Shown piece after piece: positions 30,227 through 40,681 of a DNA stretch of 64,000 bases (position 1 is its first letter; every line of letters starts with the position of its first letter). The DNA lies in NCBI GenBank assembly GCA_963556145.1, contig OY744463.1, positions 2,232,001-2,296,000 on the forward strand, in the 5' to 3' direction. The notes under the pieces were generated by a model. That model was not told where the DNA came from, made no database searches, and saw only the letters and a program-made list of their open reading frames with translations. A program made the position numbers and the translations under genes. This stretch comes from Hygrocybe punicea (lineage: Eukaryota; Basidiomycota; Agaricomycetes; Agaricales; Hygrophoraceae).

Positions 30227-32173
30227 TCAACTACCCGCAGCCTGAGGTCCATCAGCCACCTTCGCACTGCCCCTCTTCTCCAATTCCTCCCGCAAAGAAG
30301 CAAAAAGTCGTTGCGTGCGTTCAGCATTTGGCTGCATGACAGATATCAAACCAAAATCAGGACAGGCCCATCAACACACAAGCTCACCTCTTTACAACAC
30401 GCTATCAGTTTGTCGATCAGCATTGTTTGGCCATTTTTCGCATCCTCCAACTCCTTCCTAAGCTGACGGTTCTATTGCGACTCGATAAAATTGGGTAAAG
30501 TGGTAAAAACAGTCGTTAATGCTGACTGAACGCGTACCTCTTCCTCCATCCTTTCCGCTTGGGTTTTCTCCCCATCAGCTAGCTGTTTCTGTTCAGCAGC
30601 TCGAGCTCGGGATAACAAGACCTCAAGCTCCTTGGAACGAATGACGCATTCGAAATGACGCTCTCGAAGCTCATACTGGCGAAGTACTTCTTTCAGTCGC
30701 TCCCGTACGCTGAGGTATGTCAATCTGAGTCATCATAGACATTAGTGCATGGTTGACCAGACCCACACGCCATCAAATATCTCCTCAATGGTTCTCTTGG
30801 CTCTGCACACGGTCGTCAGGAAGCCGTTAAAAAGTGTGGGTAGATATCCTCACTCTCTGGAATCGTCTGTCCAATTCTTCTTCAATTGCTGCCGCTGAGC
30901 TTCAGGCAATTCGTCCTGGATGAAAAAATTATCGGGAAAAGGTGCTTCTTTTGCACAAGTAAAACCAACCCAGTCCTCTGTGCCCTCGGTCAAATCCATC
31001 AACTCAACAGCAAGAATCTCATCCCCATCTTCCATCCCAGCTTCTTCAGGTGTCTGATCAGCCTCAACCGTCCTCCCATTATGCGTGAACACAAACTGCA
31101 TGGTCGACACCGATGATCCCGAAGTGTGCGTGCTTGCAGCGTCCGACTTCACCGAGCCGTTCGACTGGTTACACCCTCCTCCTTCTACCCCACCACCTCC
31201 CAACAATCCCTTGCCATCCCCTTTCTTACCCCCCGAACTCTCCATTCTGTCCGTCCACGCATTAATTAAGCGAGACAACTTGGTCTTTCTCGAGATTTTA
31301 AAGAATAATTCAGCTCGATACCTGCAAACCACCTTGACAACAATGTCGGGCATTTCGCGGAATTTGATATCCTGGATCTTGGCCTTGTCCACTCGTTTCG
31401 CCACGTCGTTCTTCATTTGCAGAATCTTTTGATGGGATCAGGGATTTCACACGCGACGGAAGCCTCAAAAAGAAATCGCAGCGTACCTCGTCCTGGGCAT
31501 CGTCAACGCATTGGGCTAAACGCTTGCTGTCTTCCTTAATTATATGTCAGTAAATTAACGGTACAAGACGCAAAAGACGTGCATACCCGCAATTTCTTGT
31601 TGTCCTTCATAAATTAGTCAACAACGGCAAGGACGGTGACAAGGCAGGACGGTTACCTTTGAAGTTCGCGAGCGAGATTTTCATCTTGGTTTTCGTCTGG
31701 TTCGCTTTCGTCAATTGGCTTTTTGCTTTCATAACCATATTGATTTCAGAAAACGAATTTTTGAGGGAAACGATACATACCGGCATCCTTGTCTTTAACC
31801 AGCTTTTGTNNNNNNNNNNNNNNNNNNNNNNNNNNNNNNNNNNNNNNNNNNNNNNNNNNNNNNNNNNNNNNNNNNNNNNNNNNNNNNNNNNNNNNNNNNN
31901 NNNNNNNNNGCTCTCGTACATGGCAGCGGGATCGACGGGAGTGTCATTCTTTTTCTTGCCCTTCGCATTGTGCGCATTGTGTGTTCCGTTGACGGTTGGT
32001 GATGCGTGGTTATGTGGAGGCAGGGCTGCCGCACGATTTACGGGAGCAGCATGGGAATGAATGGGCGGCGTTGGGGGTGCAGCAGCTGGAGCTGGAGGTG
32101 CGGGTCCCGCCGGGGGAGGTTTGGCGAGTCTGGCGGACGCGTTTTGCGAGGTGTTGGTGGGGATTCCGTTCAT
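30227..32173 (-). CDS. Taxilin-like coiled-coil protein with an internal SUMO-like domain
   Basis: The N-terminus MNGIPTN leads into a Pro/Ala-rich linker. After the assembly gap come taxilin-type coiled-coil exons (TKANQTKTK, DNKKLREDSKRLAQCVDDAQ, ILQMKNDVAKRVDKAKIQD) and then, in frame, a SUMO/Rad60-SLD-like fold at about 31350-30975 (DIVVKVVCRYRAELFFKISR, MQFVFTHNGRTVEADQTPEE, MEDGDEILAVELMDL). The coiled coil resumes with EEIFDGV/VRERLKEVLRQYELRE, joined across a phase-2 intron, and continues with KELEVLLSRARAAEQKQ. Exons NRQLRKELEDA and a last exon stopping at 30227 complete it. Taxilins bind syntaxins in vesicle traffic. About 100 nt are unknown (N), and a one-base frame problem is seen near 31690. 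The start at 32173 is preferred over 32218. Confidence 0.7.
31810..31909. other. Assembly gap of 100 N
   Basis: Exactly 100 undetermined bases, a conventional placeholder for a gap of unknown size, inside the taxilin gene. Frames that cross it are not evidence. Confidence 0.99.
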
Positions 32174-32606
32174 TTGGTTTATTATAATTATAGCGAAGAT
32201 GGTTTGGTTTAGAGACAAGACAAGGAGAGAGGAGGGTTCCTTGAAATTCCCTCCTCTTCTTTGTTTCGTCGAGGTGAGCGTATTTCAGGGAAAAACAAAA
32301 GGAATGTTGCTCTACTATGTCGAACGGGATTTGCTCATCAACCGTGCGGGTTGGGGCTGGTCCGGTCAACACCCAAGTGGTATCGACCTCAAGACACAAT
32401 TCGTTGCCTCCAGCGTTGAAAAATCTTATCTGTGCCCAAAGCAAGTTGCAGCCCTGGTACACAAACTTGAAGGTGGTGACAGCTACAAGCAGCACTGGAC
32501 TCGGAATCGTTTTGTGGTTATTGATATTACGTAAGATTATCTCATTGTAATGATAACGTGACCACGACGCGTCGAGCTTGAGAGTCGTTTCCTGTCAACG
32601 TTTTGG

Positions 32607-35600
32607 AAATGTTGGGCAGCTCAGGTAAGTGGGGTCAGAAATTTTCAAATCAAAGGAAGGTAACATCGTTTGCAAGATCACCACCAGTCGCCGGCTCGCA
32701 AAAGACAGCGGCTCTCGCCGGCATATGACGAATGCTTTGAAGACCTCAGTCAAGAGGATCTTGCAACCCTCGACAAGATCGAAGCACAGCTCTCGCAGGG
32801 TTCCCAGTCGCCTTCGAAGAATGCTCAGAGCGCTAAGCATAAAAGAGCAAAGGCAATTGCGGACGCGCTGACGGCGAATGATCGCGAGAAGGAGAATGTT
32901 GCCGTCAGGCAGCCAACTCGTGGGCATTCAAAGTCATTTCCGAGCAGCGTCGGCTCACCTTCGAAATTTGCCCAACCTCGTGACGATCCTGATAATCCAT
33001 TCATTGCTCAACTCCCTGCCTTCACATCGGCTAAATCCGTCGTCATCATCGACGATCCGCTCTTAAACGCTAATGTTCCGCCTTCCACTTCGAAGTTCAC
33101 CTCTGCTTTCAAATTTTGCTCCGACCTCAGTTTTCAAGAAAATCCACGCTCTCCCTCCCCTGAAGTACCTCCCGAACGGGACTATTCTGAATGGTTTGCG
33201 CCTGATCCTCATCTTCCCGTTGGGTTCCAACCTGCAAATGTCGCTTCTGCCTCGTCAATACCCCTTCCAGCCGCTCAATTTCCCGTGGTAGGCTTTATGA
33301 AAGCCTCAAAAAGAGGCTGGGCAGTCCCTTCTGAGGCCGCATTGGTGCAAGCAGAAGAGAAGATGAAACAAATATGGCAGGAGGAAGATGCAGAGTGTGC
33401 GCCATATTCCGCTCATGCTGCGACAGAGAAAGTCTCTCTCGAAACAATGCCTGATCCAACTGTGTCGCAACGGCTTGTATTGCGCGCCGTCCAGAATTCC
33501 TTTCCCTCCGATCAACTTCCAGACAGTCCTATTCCCGCTGGCTTCGGGAAACCATCCGTCTCACACAACCAAATTGTACCATCGTTCTCGACAGCATCGT
33601 CAGGCTTTGATCAGCTCAAGGGGAAGGGCAAGGTAAAACCTTTCAAGTCCCCCTTGACGGCTCACTCTACCTCCAAACTCTTTCATTCGCCGATCGTCGG
33701 CAGTTCAACCGTCGCCAGCTCGCCTCTCAATCCAAATAGACGGGGCGAACAAAGTTTCGTATCAGCAGGTTCACAACACGCACTTTTTTCCACCCCCATC
33801 GCGGAATCTCCCTTCGGTGCAGCCACTCGCCAAAGTTCTGCCTTTGTCACACCTCTGCGCTCGTCGGGCGTAACATCATATGGTCATCGAAATGTGCCAA
33901 CCAAAGTCAAGTTTGCGACTCCTTTCAAGGTTGGAATGAAGCCTGGAGAACCTGGCCGCAAGGCACTTATAGATACACCTGCGAGACAAACCAAACCCAC
34001 GGCAAAATTGGGCCCGCCTGACAACAGGTTTACTGAGGAAAAACAGCCAAATAGTCCAAACATCTGCCCTCCTAACCCGCAAGAGATGCAGAGGTGGAAA
34101 GCGTTTGATTTATGCGCGTTGCTCATCTGCACTTATGCTATGTGTGAACCTGACGTCTTGGTCGCGTTTAGCAAAACCTCCAAATAGACAAACTCTAGTT
34201 TCGTCCGGTCTTGTGCCTCAATCGTATGACTCTGATGACTTGGAAGCTATGGGAATGTCTGTAAAGCTACTTGTATCCCCGATGACCGGTGGCTAATGGA
34301 TCTACCTAGTAACGCTGCGGAACTTAGCCAGATTACACCCAGCCTAGCTCTTTATTATTCCTTCCATACCCCTTCGGTGGTTCCACTCGAGACCGACACG
34401 GTTCGCCTCCTCGGATCTTCAGCGGCATTAGATGAGTTATATTCGCGAGGTGGTTCTCTCGCGACAAAACCCTGGGTAGATAACCATTGGTGCCTTATCC
34501 TATGGAAGTTAGCGGGAATGGTATATCTTGATCCGGAACGAGAACACGATCCAAAGAAAAAGGTGTGGTGCTGGTCTGAAGTTATTCGTCAACTGCTATA
34601 CCGGTGCGTTCAACCCCGCAAAGACAGTACAAGGACTCATCACCTTGAAGATATGAACGGGAATTGAACGGTGGTTCACGCCCCCCGCTCCGACTGGTCG
34701 CCACTCAAGATAAACCTGCCTCATTGCCAATGGTGCTCTGTGTATCGAATGTGACATGGTCCGAAGCGAGAATCGCTGAGGATGGCTCGCCAATAGCGCC
34801 TCACCCAGAACTAGAGCTCACAGATGGGTGGTATAGGCTTCGTGCGCAAGTTGATCCACCTCTTGCAAGGGCTATCCAGCGAGGTGTCATACGAGTGGGA
34901 AGGAAGATTGCCGTTGCTGCCGCTCGGGTTCGTTCTCTCTCTTATCTGTGCTAGCAACCAACTTCTGACTTGATAAATAGCTGCGGTCTGACCGCAAGGA
35001 ACCAACAGAAATATTGGAGGCGTACAATTCCACTAAGTTGGTAATCTCTGGTAACTCTTCCCACCTCGCGCCGTGGCATGCAAAATTGGGATTTCAGATG
35101 GGGATTTCTATTGCCACACTGAACAGCCTGACATCGGACGGCGGCGTAGTTGCAGTTATGGATGTGGTTGTTCTAAAAGTGAGTACCCTACATCTTAAGT
35201 GCCAGGAGCCCTGTATACATTTAGTTATAGATATATCCCGTGGCTTATATTGAATTCATCGAGACCGAAAATGGGCAAGTTCTCAGAGAGGGTCCACGCA
35301 ACAGGAACGAAGAAACAGCTTTGAATGACCATTGGAAGGTATGACTATGATCCCAGCGTTTACATTCATGAACCCAACATTGCGATAGCGACGACGGGAA
35401 GCGGAAGCGTCCAAGTTGCATGTCAAACTTGAGATTAAGCTTAGACAGTTGGAAGACTATGCAGACCGGCTACAGCGGCGGGCTGGGGCTCGATTTCAGC
35501 CCAGTGAAGATGGTACGTAGTACACCACTCTGCTGCTGCTGCATCAACAGATGTAATTTTTATTTGAAAGATTCTCCACCCGATCACATTGAAACCGTTC

Positions 35601-36131
35601 TCAGTAATCTCGAAGAGACTCCGCAAGATAGTGCATCATTTTCCCGCCTGACTCCCAACGAGGCAGGTTGGCTCGCTCGATTGATCCGGGAAAAGATTGA
35701 CCACGATCGGGAGAAAGCTGGGGAGGAAATCGAGCAAGAACTGGTGGTACGAGATCACTTTCAAGGACAATGCCGTCTTTTGACGTCACAATTTACAGAG
35801 CGTATGTCCACCTCGCGAGGTGCGAAATTTCAGGGTCCTCGCCGTTCAGGACGCTTGTACACAGAGGCGGCATGCGAATCGCATTGCACAATTAACAGTT
35901 TGGGATGTCCTTAACTTGAGGCTCTCTGAGGGAAGTGATGCTGGGAAGTTCGAAGTGGGACAACGATTTCGGGTCTGTGCCTTCCATTATCGCCGCAGGG
36001 CTAAGGTTGACTTGAAAATACAGGTCACAAATTTGATTCCAACACAACGAAATGCCTGGATGGACCGCGAAAGGGGCTCAGAAATTTACCTCAGCAGCAG
36101 ACGGGACACAAGATGGACAAGAATGAAGTAA
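32607..36131 (+). CDS. BRCA2: BRCA2/Brh2 homologue, recombination mediator
   Basis: The protein loads Rad51 onto single-stranded DNA during homologous recombination. A short first exon (MLGSS) splices after a GTAAGT donor to the long exon with SPARKRQRL and EDLSQEDLATLDKIEAQLSQ. A BRC-type Rad51-binding repeat is visible at about 33290-33360 (FMKASKRGWAVPSEAAL), and a weaker FSTASSGF near 33590. The DNA-binding half has the helical domain (ELSQITPSLALYYSFH, WVDNHWCLILWKLAGM) and OB1 (MVLCVSNVTW, ELTDGWYRLRAQVDPPLARA, WHAKLGFQMG). After OB2 with a tower-like helical hairpin (KLHVKLEIKLRQLEDYADRL to EKAGEEIEQEL) comes OB3, ending GSEIYLSSRRDTRWTRMK. One intron near 34112 appears to use a GC donor. 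It is divergent from taxilin and converges with MAS2. Confidence 0.9.
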
Positions 36132-36255
36132 TCAGTCCCCTGAACACAGTTTTGTAATTCTGATTGTGTTGCCGCGAACTTTTGTCTTTCAGCATTAATT
36201 ACGGTAATGCAATCACATTGCCGATATAACCTTGCCGACATGACTACCAGCTGCC

Positions 36256-37862
36256 TCATGCCCCAGCGACGCCATATTTGCGAAGTATGCCTTGCCAATC
36301 GCGAACGTCTTCACGGCCCATGGTGACAACGGTCGCCTGGCGATCTGACTGTGGCCCCAAGATTCGCGTAGCTGCCCGGCGGACCGACTCAGTCGTGACC
36401 TCGTCAATTTTGTCCATCATTTCCGACACAGATATTTTGCGGTCGTGAACAAGTATCTGAGATTATCATCAGGCGAGATGACGAGCGGACTGAGATGAAT
36501 GTGATCTTACCTGCCGGCCCAGATCCTCTACCTCAACAGCCTGATTTTCCAAGGCCATCACCATACTTGACTTTAATTGATTCTTAGCCCGATTGAGTTC
36601 CACTTCTGGGACTGGGGAGTAGAGCAGAAGGCTCAACTGGTGAACCAAATGTGGCATGACTTCGTCAGGCCTGTTACCACCTTTCTGGCCGGGTAAAACG
36701 GGTACGAAGGATCCAAAGAGTCCAAAGAGTGACGAATCCGTGTAAATATGATGGAATGAGGCGCAATGATCAATTTGAGGGAAGTGATTGAGGATGTGCG
36801 TATATAACCGGGAGTACATGCCCTTCCCAGGGCCACCTATGAGAGGTCAAAAAGAGAAGCCGTCATAGAATGGGAGTATTTCCAACCTGCAGAAAAACTG
36901 CCGCCCCCTCCCAAGAGGACTTGCATGGTCGCCAGGGTATAAACATCGTCATCGTGAATCCCAACACCTTCGAATGCAATGTATATATGATTGAATTCTG
37001 CCGCGGGATCGTGGATAAAGCGATGTCCACCAGTGTAGGTCGAACAGGAACCTGACAGTGAATTTGTCTGGCTTGATACAACAGGTTCAGATTTCAATGA
37101 GGAGAAGTACTTGTCACTCCACTCCACCAATTCTCCGTGTTGCATGCCCGCACCAGCGATAACCATGCGTTCTGGGCGATACCAGTCCTTGATACAACTC
37201 CGCAACAAGTTTTCATCTATGGCCTCTATGCGTTCTTCGGGACAAAGTAAGGGATTACCTAAAGTCTGCTGGCCGTACGCAACATTGTGCAGCACCTCGG
37301 GCAGAATCATTTCTGGCTTTCCGTTGATTTCTCGAATCTCATAGCGCGCTGCATCTCTCTGCGAGTCCAGTTCTCCGGGAAGGAAAGAGGAATTCAACAC
37401 CGTGTCAGATATTATGGAGAGAGCAAGTGGCGTCGCCCGGTGAAAGTGAGAAGACTGGTACATAATGGATTCTCGAGAGGAGGAACACATTATTTGACCA
37501 CCTAGGGCATCAATCGCTGTCGACATCTCCGAGACTGTGCGAGTGTTTGTGGTCTAACAAAACGCCAGAGGAAGTAATGAGGATGAAATAGAGAGCAACA
37601 CACACACAAAAAGGGATATTACCTTGAACGCCATCCTGTCAAGAAAATGACTGGCCCCAGAAGTCTGAGGAGTCTCATACCGTGACCCCGCATCAACGTA
37701 GAGACCAACCGACGAGAAATGTCCTGGATTGGACTCGGTTGCGACGCGAATTCTGTTAGGAAGAGTGGTAATTTGTACTGGGGGATGTGATTTAGGTGCT
37801 TGGTGAAGTTGTCGGTAGCAGAGGTCAAGGCTTCTACGCGCCAATGTTGCCACCCTTCGCAT
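36256..37862 (-). CDS. MAS2: Mitochondrial processing peptidase, alpha subunit
   Basis: The alpha subunit of MPP, which removes presequences from imported matrix proteins, recognises the precursor but is not catalytic. The N-terminus MRRVATLARRSLDLCYRQ is basic and amphipathic, as expected for a matrix presequence. GASHFLDRMAFK replaces the HxxEH zinc site of the beta subunit, typical of alpha. Further motifs are GGQIMCSSSRESIMYQSSHF, YGQQTLGNPLLCP, YRPERMVIAGAGMQHGELV, FEGVGIHDDDVYTLATMQ, and the glycine-rich loop QVLLGGGGSFSAG spliced to GPGKGMYSRLY. The end is KYGVAGA. Introns are about 50-90 nt. The start codon lies only 53 bp downstream of a tRNA-Cys on the same strand. Confidence 0.93.
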
Positions 37863-37915
37863 TTCTAGAGGATGACAGAAGCGAAGAAAATGTAAAAAAA
37901 ATGCCAGAAAAAAGA

Positions 37916-37987
37916 GACCCCACCGTGATTCGAACACGGGACCCCGCGATCTGCAATCGCATGCTATAACCACTTAGCTATGGAGTC
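37916..37987 (-). tRNA. tRNA-Cys (GCA)
   Basis: A 72-nt cloverleaf on the minus strand. The acceptor stem GACTCCA/TGGGGTC has one T-G pair, the D-arm lies around AGCTAAGTGGTTATAGC, and the anticodon stem TGCGA/TCGCG holds loop TTGCAGA with anticodon GCA. The T-arm contains GTTCGAATC. No intron. A run of six T follows the 3' end directly, a Pol III terminator. CCA is not encoded. Confidence 0.93.
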
Positions 37988-38058
37988 ATCACTGAATCTT
38001 AGGGTAACTCCCATTGTCAACGTTGGCCCTTTGAATGTAGGCAATAAATTGATTGGCA

Positions 38059-39242
38059 TTACAGCAACAGGTCAGAATCGGCCGTATGCACCCCTCCAGT
38101 CATGTTGAATGCTAAAAGAGCCTTGTCGGATATGATTCTTACCCTCCGAACGGTCTCTTCGTGAGTCCTCCAGATTCCCCACTCACCTTGACCTCCAACT
38201 CCCATTCCCATTCCCTCGCGTCGAAAAGACATCATACTATTCTCCCAAGAACCCCCGCTTAAGTGTATTTCTTGTAGACCGACGGGCAAAAGTGCAGCCA
38301 GAACGGCAGTTACGGTCTGTGGATTGATACCAGACCCGGGGAGAATGGTTATTGTCCTCGTTGTATTGTCGTCAGAGAGGCTCTTTGATTTGCGGCACAA
38401 GAATGGTAGATTGCCCGTGGGGAGTGAGTTAGGTGCAGATGTCCCATGACCACTATAAAGGCCATTTCAATGAATAATAATAGAAAGATGGAAAATGTGC
38501 TTGAAGTGCCTGGTCAAAATTCTTGATACCCCTTGGATGCTCAGAACATCGTTATATGCTTTGCGCAGTTAGCTGACGAGTTTCAACCATGTTGGTACAA
38601 ACTTACCCTCTTCTAGATTCCTGGTCATGTCGAATGCTCGATGGAAGCACACTGATGAATGAGAATGAGATTCGATGTGAATGGTCTTGGTAGAGACAGG
38701 GGCACCTTCGATGGGGAATGCCTCCGCCACAAGCCTGAATAATGTGTCAACATATGTCGCAGATAAGCTATACATAAAACGAACAATCTTGAACGGATGA
38801 CATCCACTCGACCTTCAACGGTCAAAACCCCGAAGACAATCCCATAAACACCACAATTCTTGAAAAGGCGTACATCCTCAAGCATGACGTTGAATTCATC
38901 ATCTGAGTAGAAAAAATCTCCAGTTCGCGGCCGAACCATAACCTTTCCGCTTGGCCGAGCACGAATCAGAGATAAAAGGACGACGACAGTTGCATGTGGC
39001 ATACCATGATTGGGGTCTTTGGGAGCACTTTCATAATGGTTTTCAGCAGCCCCATGCTTGGTGTTGTCCCTCCACCTAGGCCCACGTTGGCACATAGCTC
39101 GATTCTATCCGCCCCTGCGCGAACGGCACTACAGTTGAAAATGGCAGCTGAGATAAGTACTGGAGAGTTCAGAAACAGTATGTAATACCAACGACATGGC
39201 TGACGCAACTGAGTCAACACAGACTTCGATGAGTAGAGCCAT
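38059..39242 (-). CDS. cutC: Copper homeostasis protein CutC-like
   Basis: CutC proteins have a TIM barrel fold and are linked to copper handling in the cytosol; the reaction is not known. The start at 39242 gives MALLIEVCVDSVASAM, joined after a short intron to AVRAGADRIELCANVGLGGG and TTPSMGLLKTIMKV. Later come MVRPRTGDFFYSDDEFNVML, CGVYGIVFGVLTVEGRVD, HRAFDMTRNLEE, and the C-terminal barrel ILPGSGINPQTV and EIHLSGGSW. The family usually has about 250 residues and the joined exons agree. The ATG farther upstream at 39292 gives an unrelated N-terminus and is rejected. It lies 73 bp from the ceramidase stop on the same strand. Confidence 0.88.
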
Positions 39243-39315
39243 AACGGGCCTGCGTGACAGTCATACCAAAATAACCGTGGCTTTGCCTTCATAAATAGAA
39301 TAATTTATTCCAACT

Positions 39316-40552
39316 TTCACAGCGATCTCTTTTGTCCTATACGCTTTACATATGGTAGTCCAAACGTGTGACCAATGGCGTAGTTGCGGTGATCATCTTT
39401 CACACAAAGAGTGCTAATGAGATTCGTGAGCACGATGTCGACCATCTGGTAATAAAGCAAGGCTTACAGATCTGCAGAACGGAATGTTAAAGTCGCTTCC
39501 AACATAAAGGAGGCCTTACAAGCAATTCCAATGAACTGCAGATAGGACCCAGTTGCCTGTGGCTTCTGTTACTCCTTAGCCACCACGGGTGACGATAATA
39601 TGGCTTACTGTCAAAACATGCCACCAAGAATGCCCTAAACGCTGCAAGTCAAATCCGCATCTATGACAATGGACTAACACATACCTTCCAAGAGGAATGC
39701 AATAGGCCAACCGATAGATACTTTCCACTGGGTAAGGCTATCACAAAATATGTTGTCCAAATTCCAGACGAAGAACCCCAACGCAAATGTCGCGCATCCG
39801 CTTCTGAACAGTCTCGATATCACCAATCGAGTTGCAGGAGGAATTCGGTCTGAGACATCGGACCATTGGAGGAGGAAGGTGACGCGGAAGGCGATCATAA
39901 ATACTAATGTTGCAAATATAACTTGATGAAACACGGGATTTCGGTATAAATAGCTTCTGCAGGTGAGACAGCAACAGGCTTGTCAGGTTCGAGTGATGAT
40001 ACGTACTAGAACCACGAGAAAAGCACATCAAAGGCGATGACGGCAGTAATGAGGGCCTTTGTACGAGCAGATTCTAACCCAAAGCCAGGGGACGCAGTGT
40101 CGAAGAGCAGGGCGTTGCTATAGGTTGCGAGATAAATCATGGGCAGTTCATCTGCAAGCTGGGCTGGGAATAGTAGCGTAGCGTGAAATGCAAAGCTTCC
40201 AACTCCAATTAGAGCAAATCCCTTGACAAATATTAATATTGTCGTTCAGCCAAGACATACCAAACATGTTGTAATATATGGTGCTTACCGCAAACGCAAG
40301 ACTATATCGAGTTGGGAGGAACTCCCCTTGTGCTTTCAGGAACCCGTGAAGAGCCATTGCAATCGAAAATACATTGGAAAAGGAGTTTGCCATTTCAGCA
40401 AAGTAGTGCGAGAATTGATAGTTGGCCTGCTGGAGATATGAGATGATATCGATGTGATGACGATTCAGACAACTCACCTCACACCAATCCAAAGTCGCTG
40501 TGATGGGCCCCCACGCGCCATAATGCCCTTCCGTCCACGTTTGAGTTGCCAT
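39316..40552 (-). CDS. YPC1: Alkaline ceramidase (phytoceramidase)
   Basis: This integral membrane amidase, of the ER and Golgi in the family, releases the fatty acid from (phyto)ceramide. The start MATQTWTEGHYGAWGPITAT agrees with the family's N-terminal pattern, followed by DWCE, NYQFSHYFAEMANSFSNV, GSFAFHATLLFPAQLADELP with the conserved SxxxH and Asp, and the final metal-binding motif HSWWHVLTA near 39630. Six to seven hydrophobic segments are visible. Several introns of 50-90 nt interrupt it, and it stops at 39316 after GHTFGLPYVKR. It is divergent from the bromodomain gene, 129 bp away. Confidence 0.9.
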
Positions 40553-40681
40553 CTAAATAATCTTAAGAGGCTGAAACATAAATGTGTTTCGGTCAACGAA
40601 TCACGTGACTACTGGACGCTTAGGCCAGATATACTACTCAACGGCGTCACCCTAACCAGTTGCCGTACTGTTTAGTCCAAC

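Noticed and set aside
30886..31432. SUMO-like part as a separate small gene
   Set aside because: No independent start context or Gly-Gly end; the exon is continuous with taxilin helices on one side and joined through canonical splice sites on the other. Kept as a possible refutation of the fusion.
31659..32060. Plus-strand ORF across the N gap
   Set aside because: It runs through 100 undetermined bases and is antisense to taxilin exons with better support.
32061..32534. Plus-strand ORF between taxilin and BRCA2
   Set aside because: It is antisense to the Pro/Ala-rich taxilin N-terminus; the frame is open because of composition and shows no motif.
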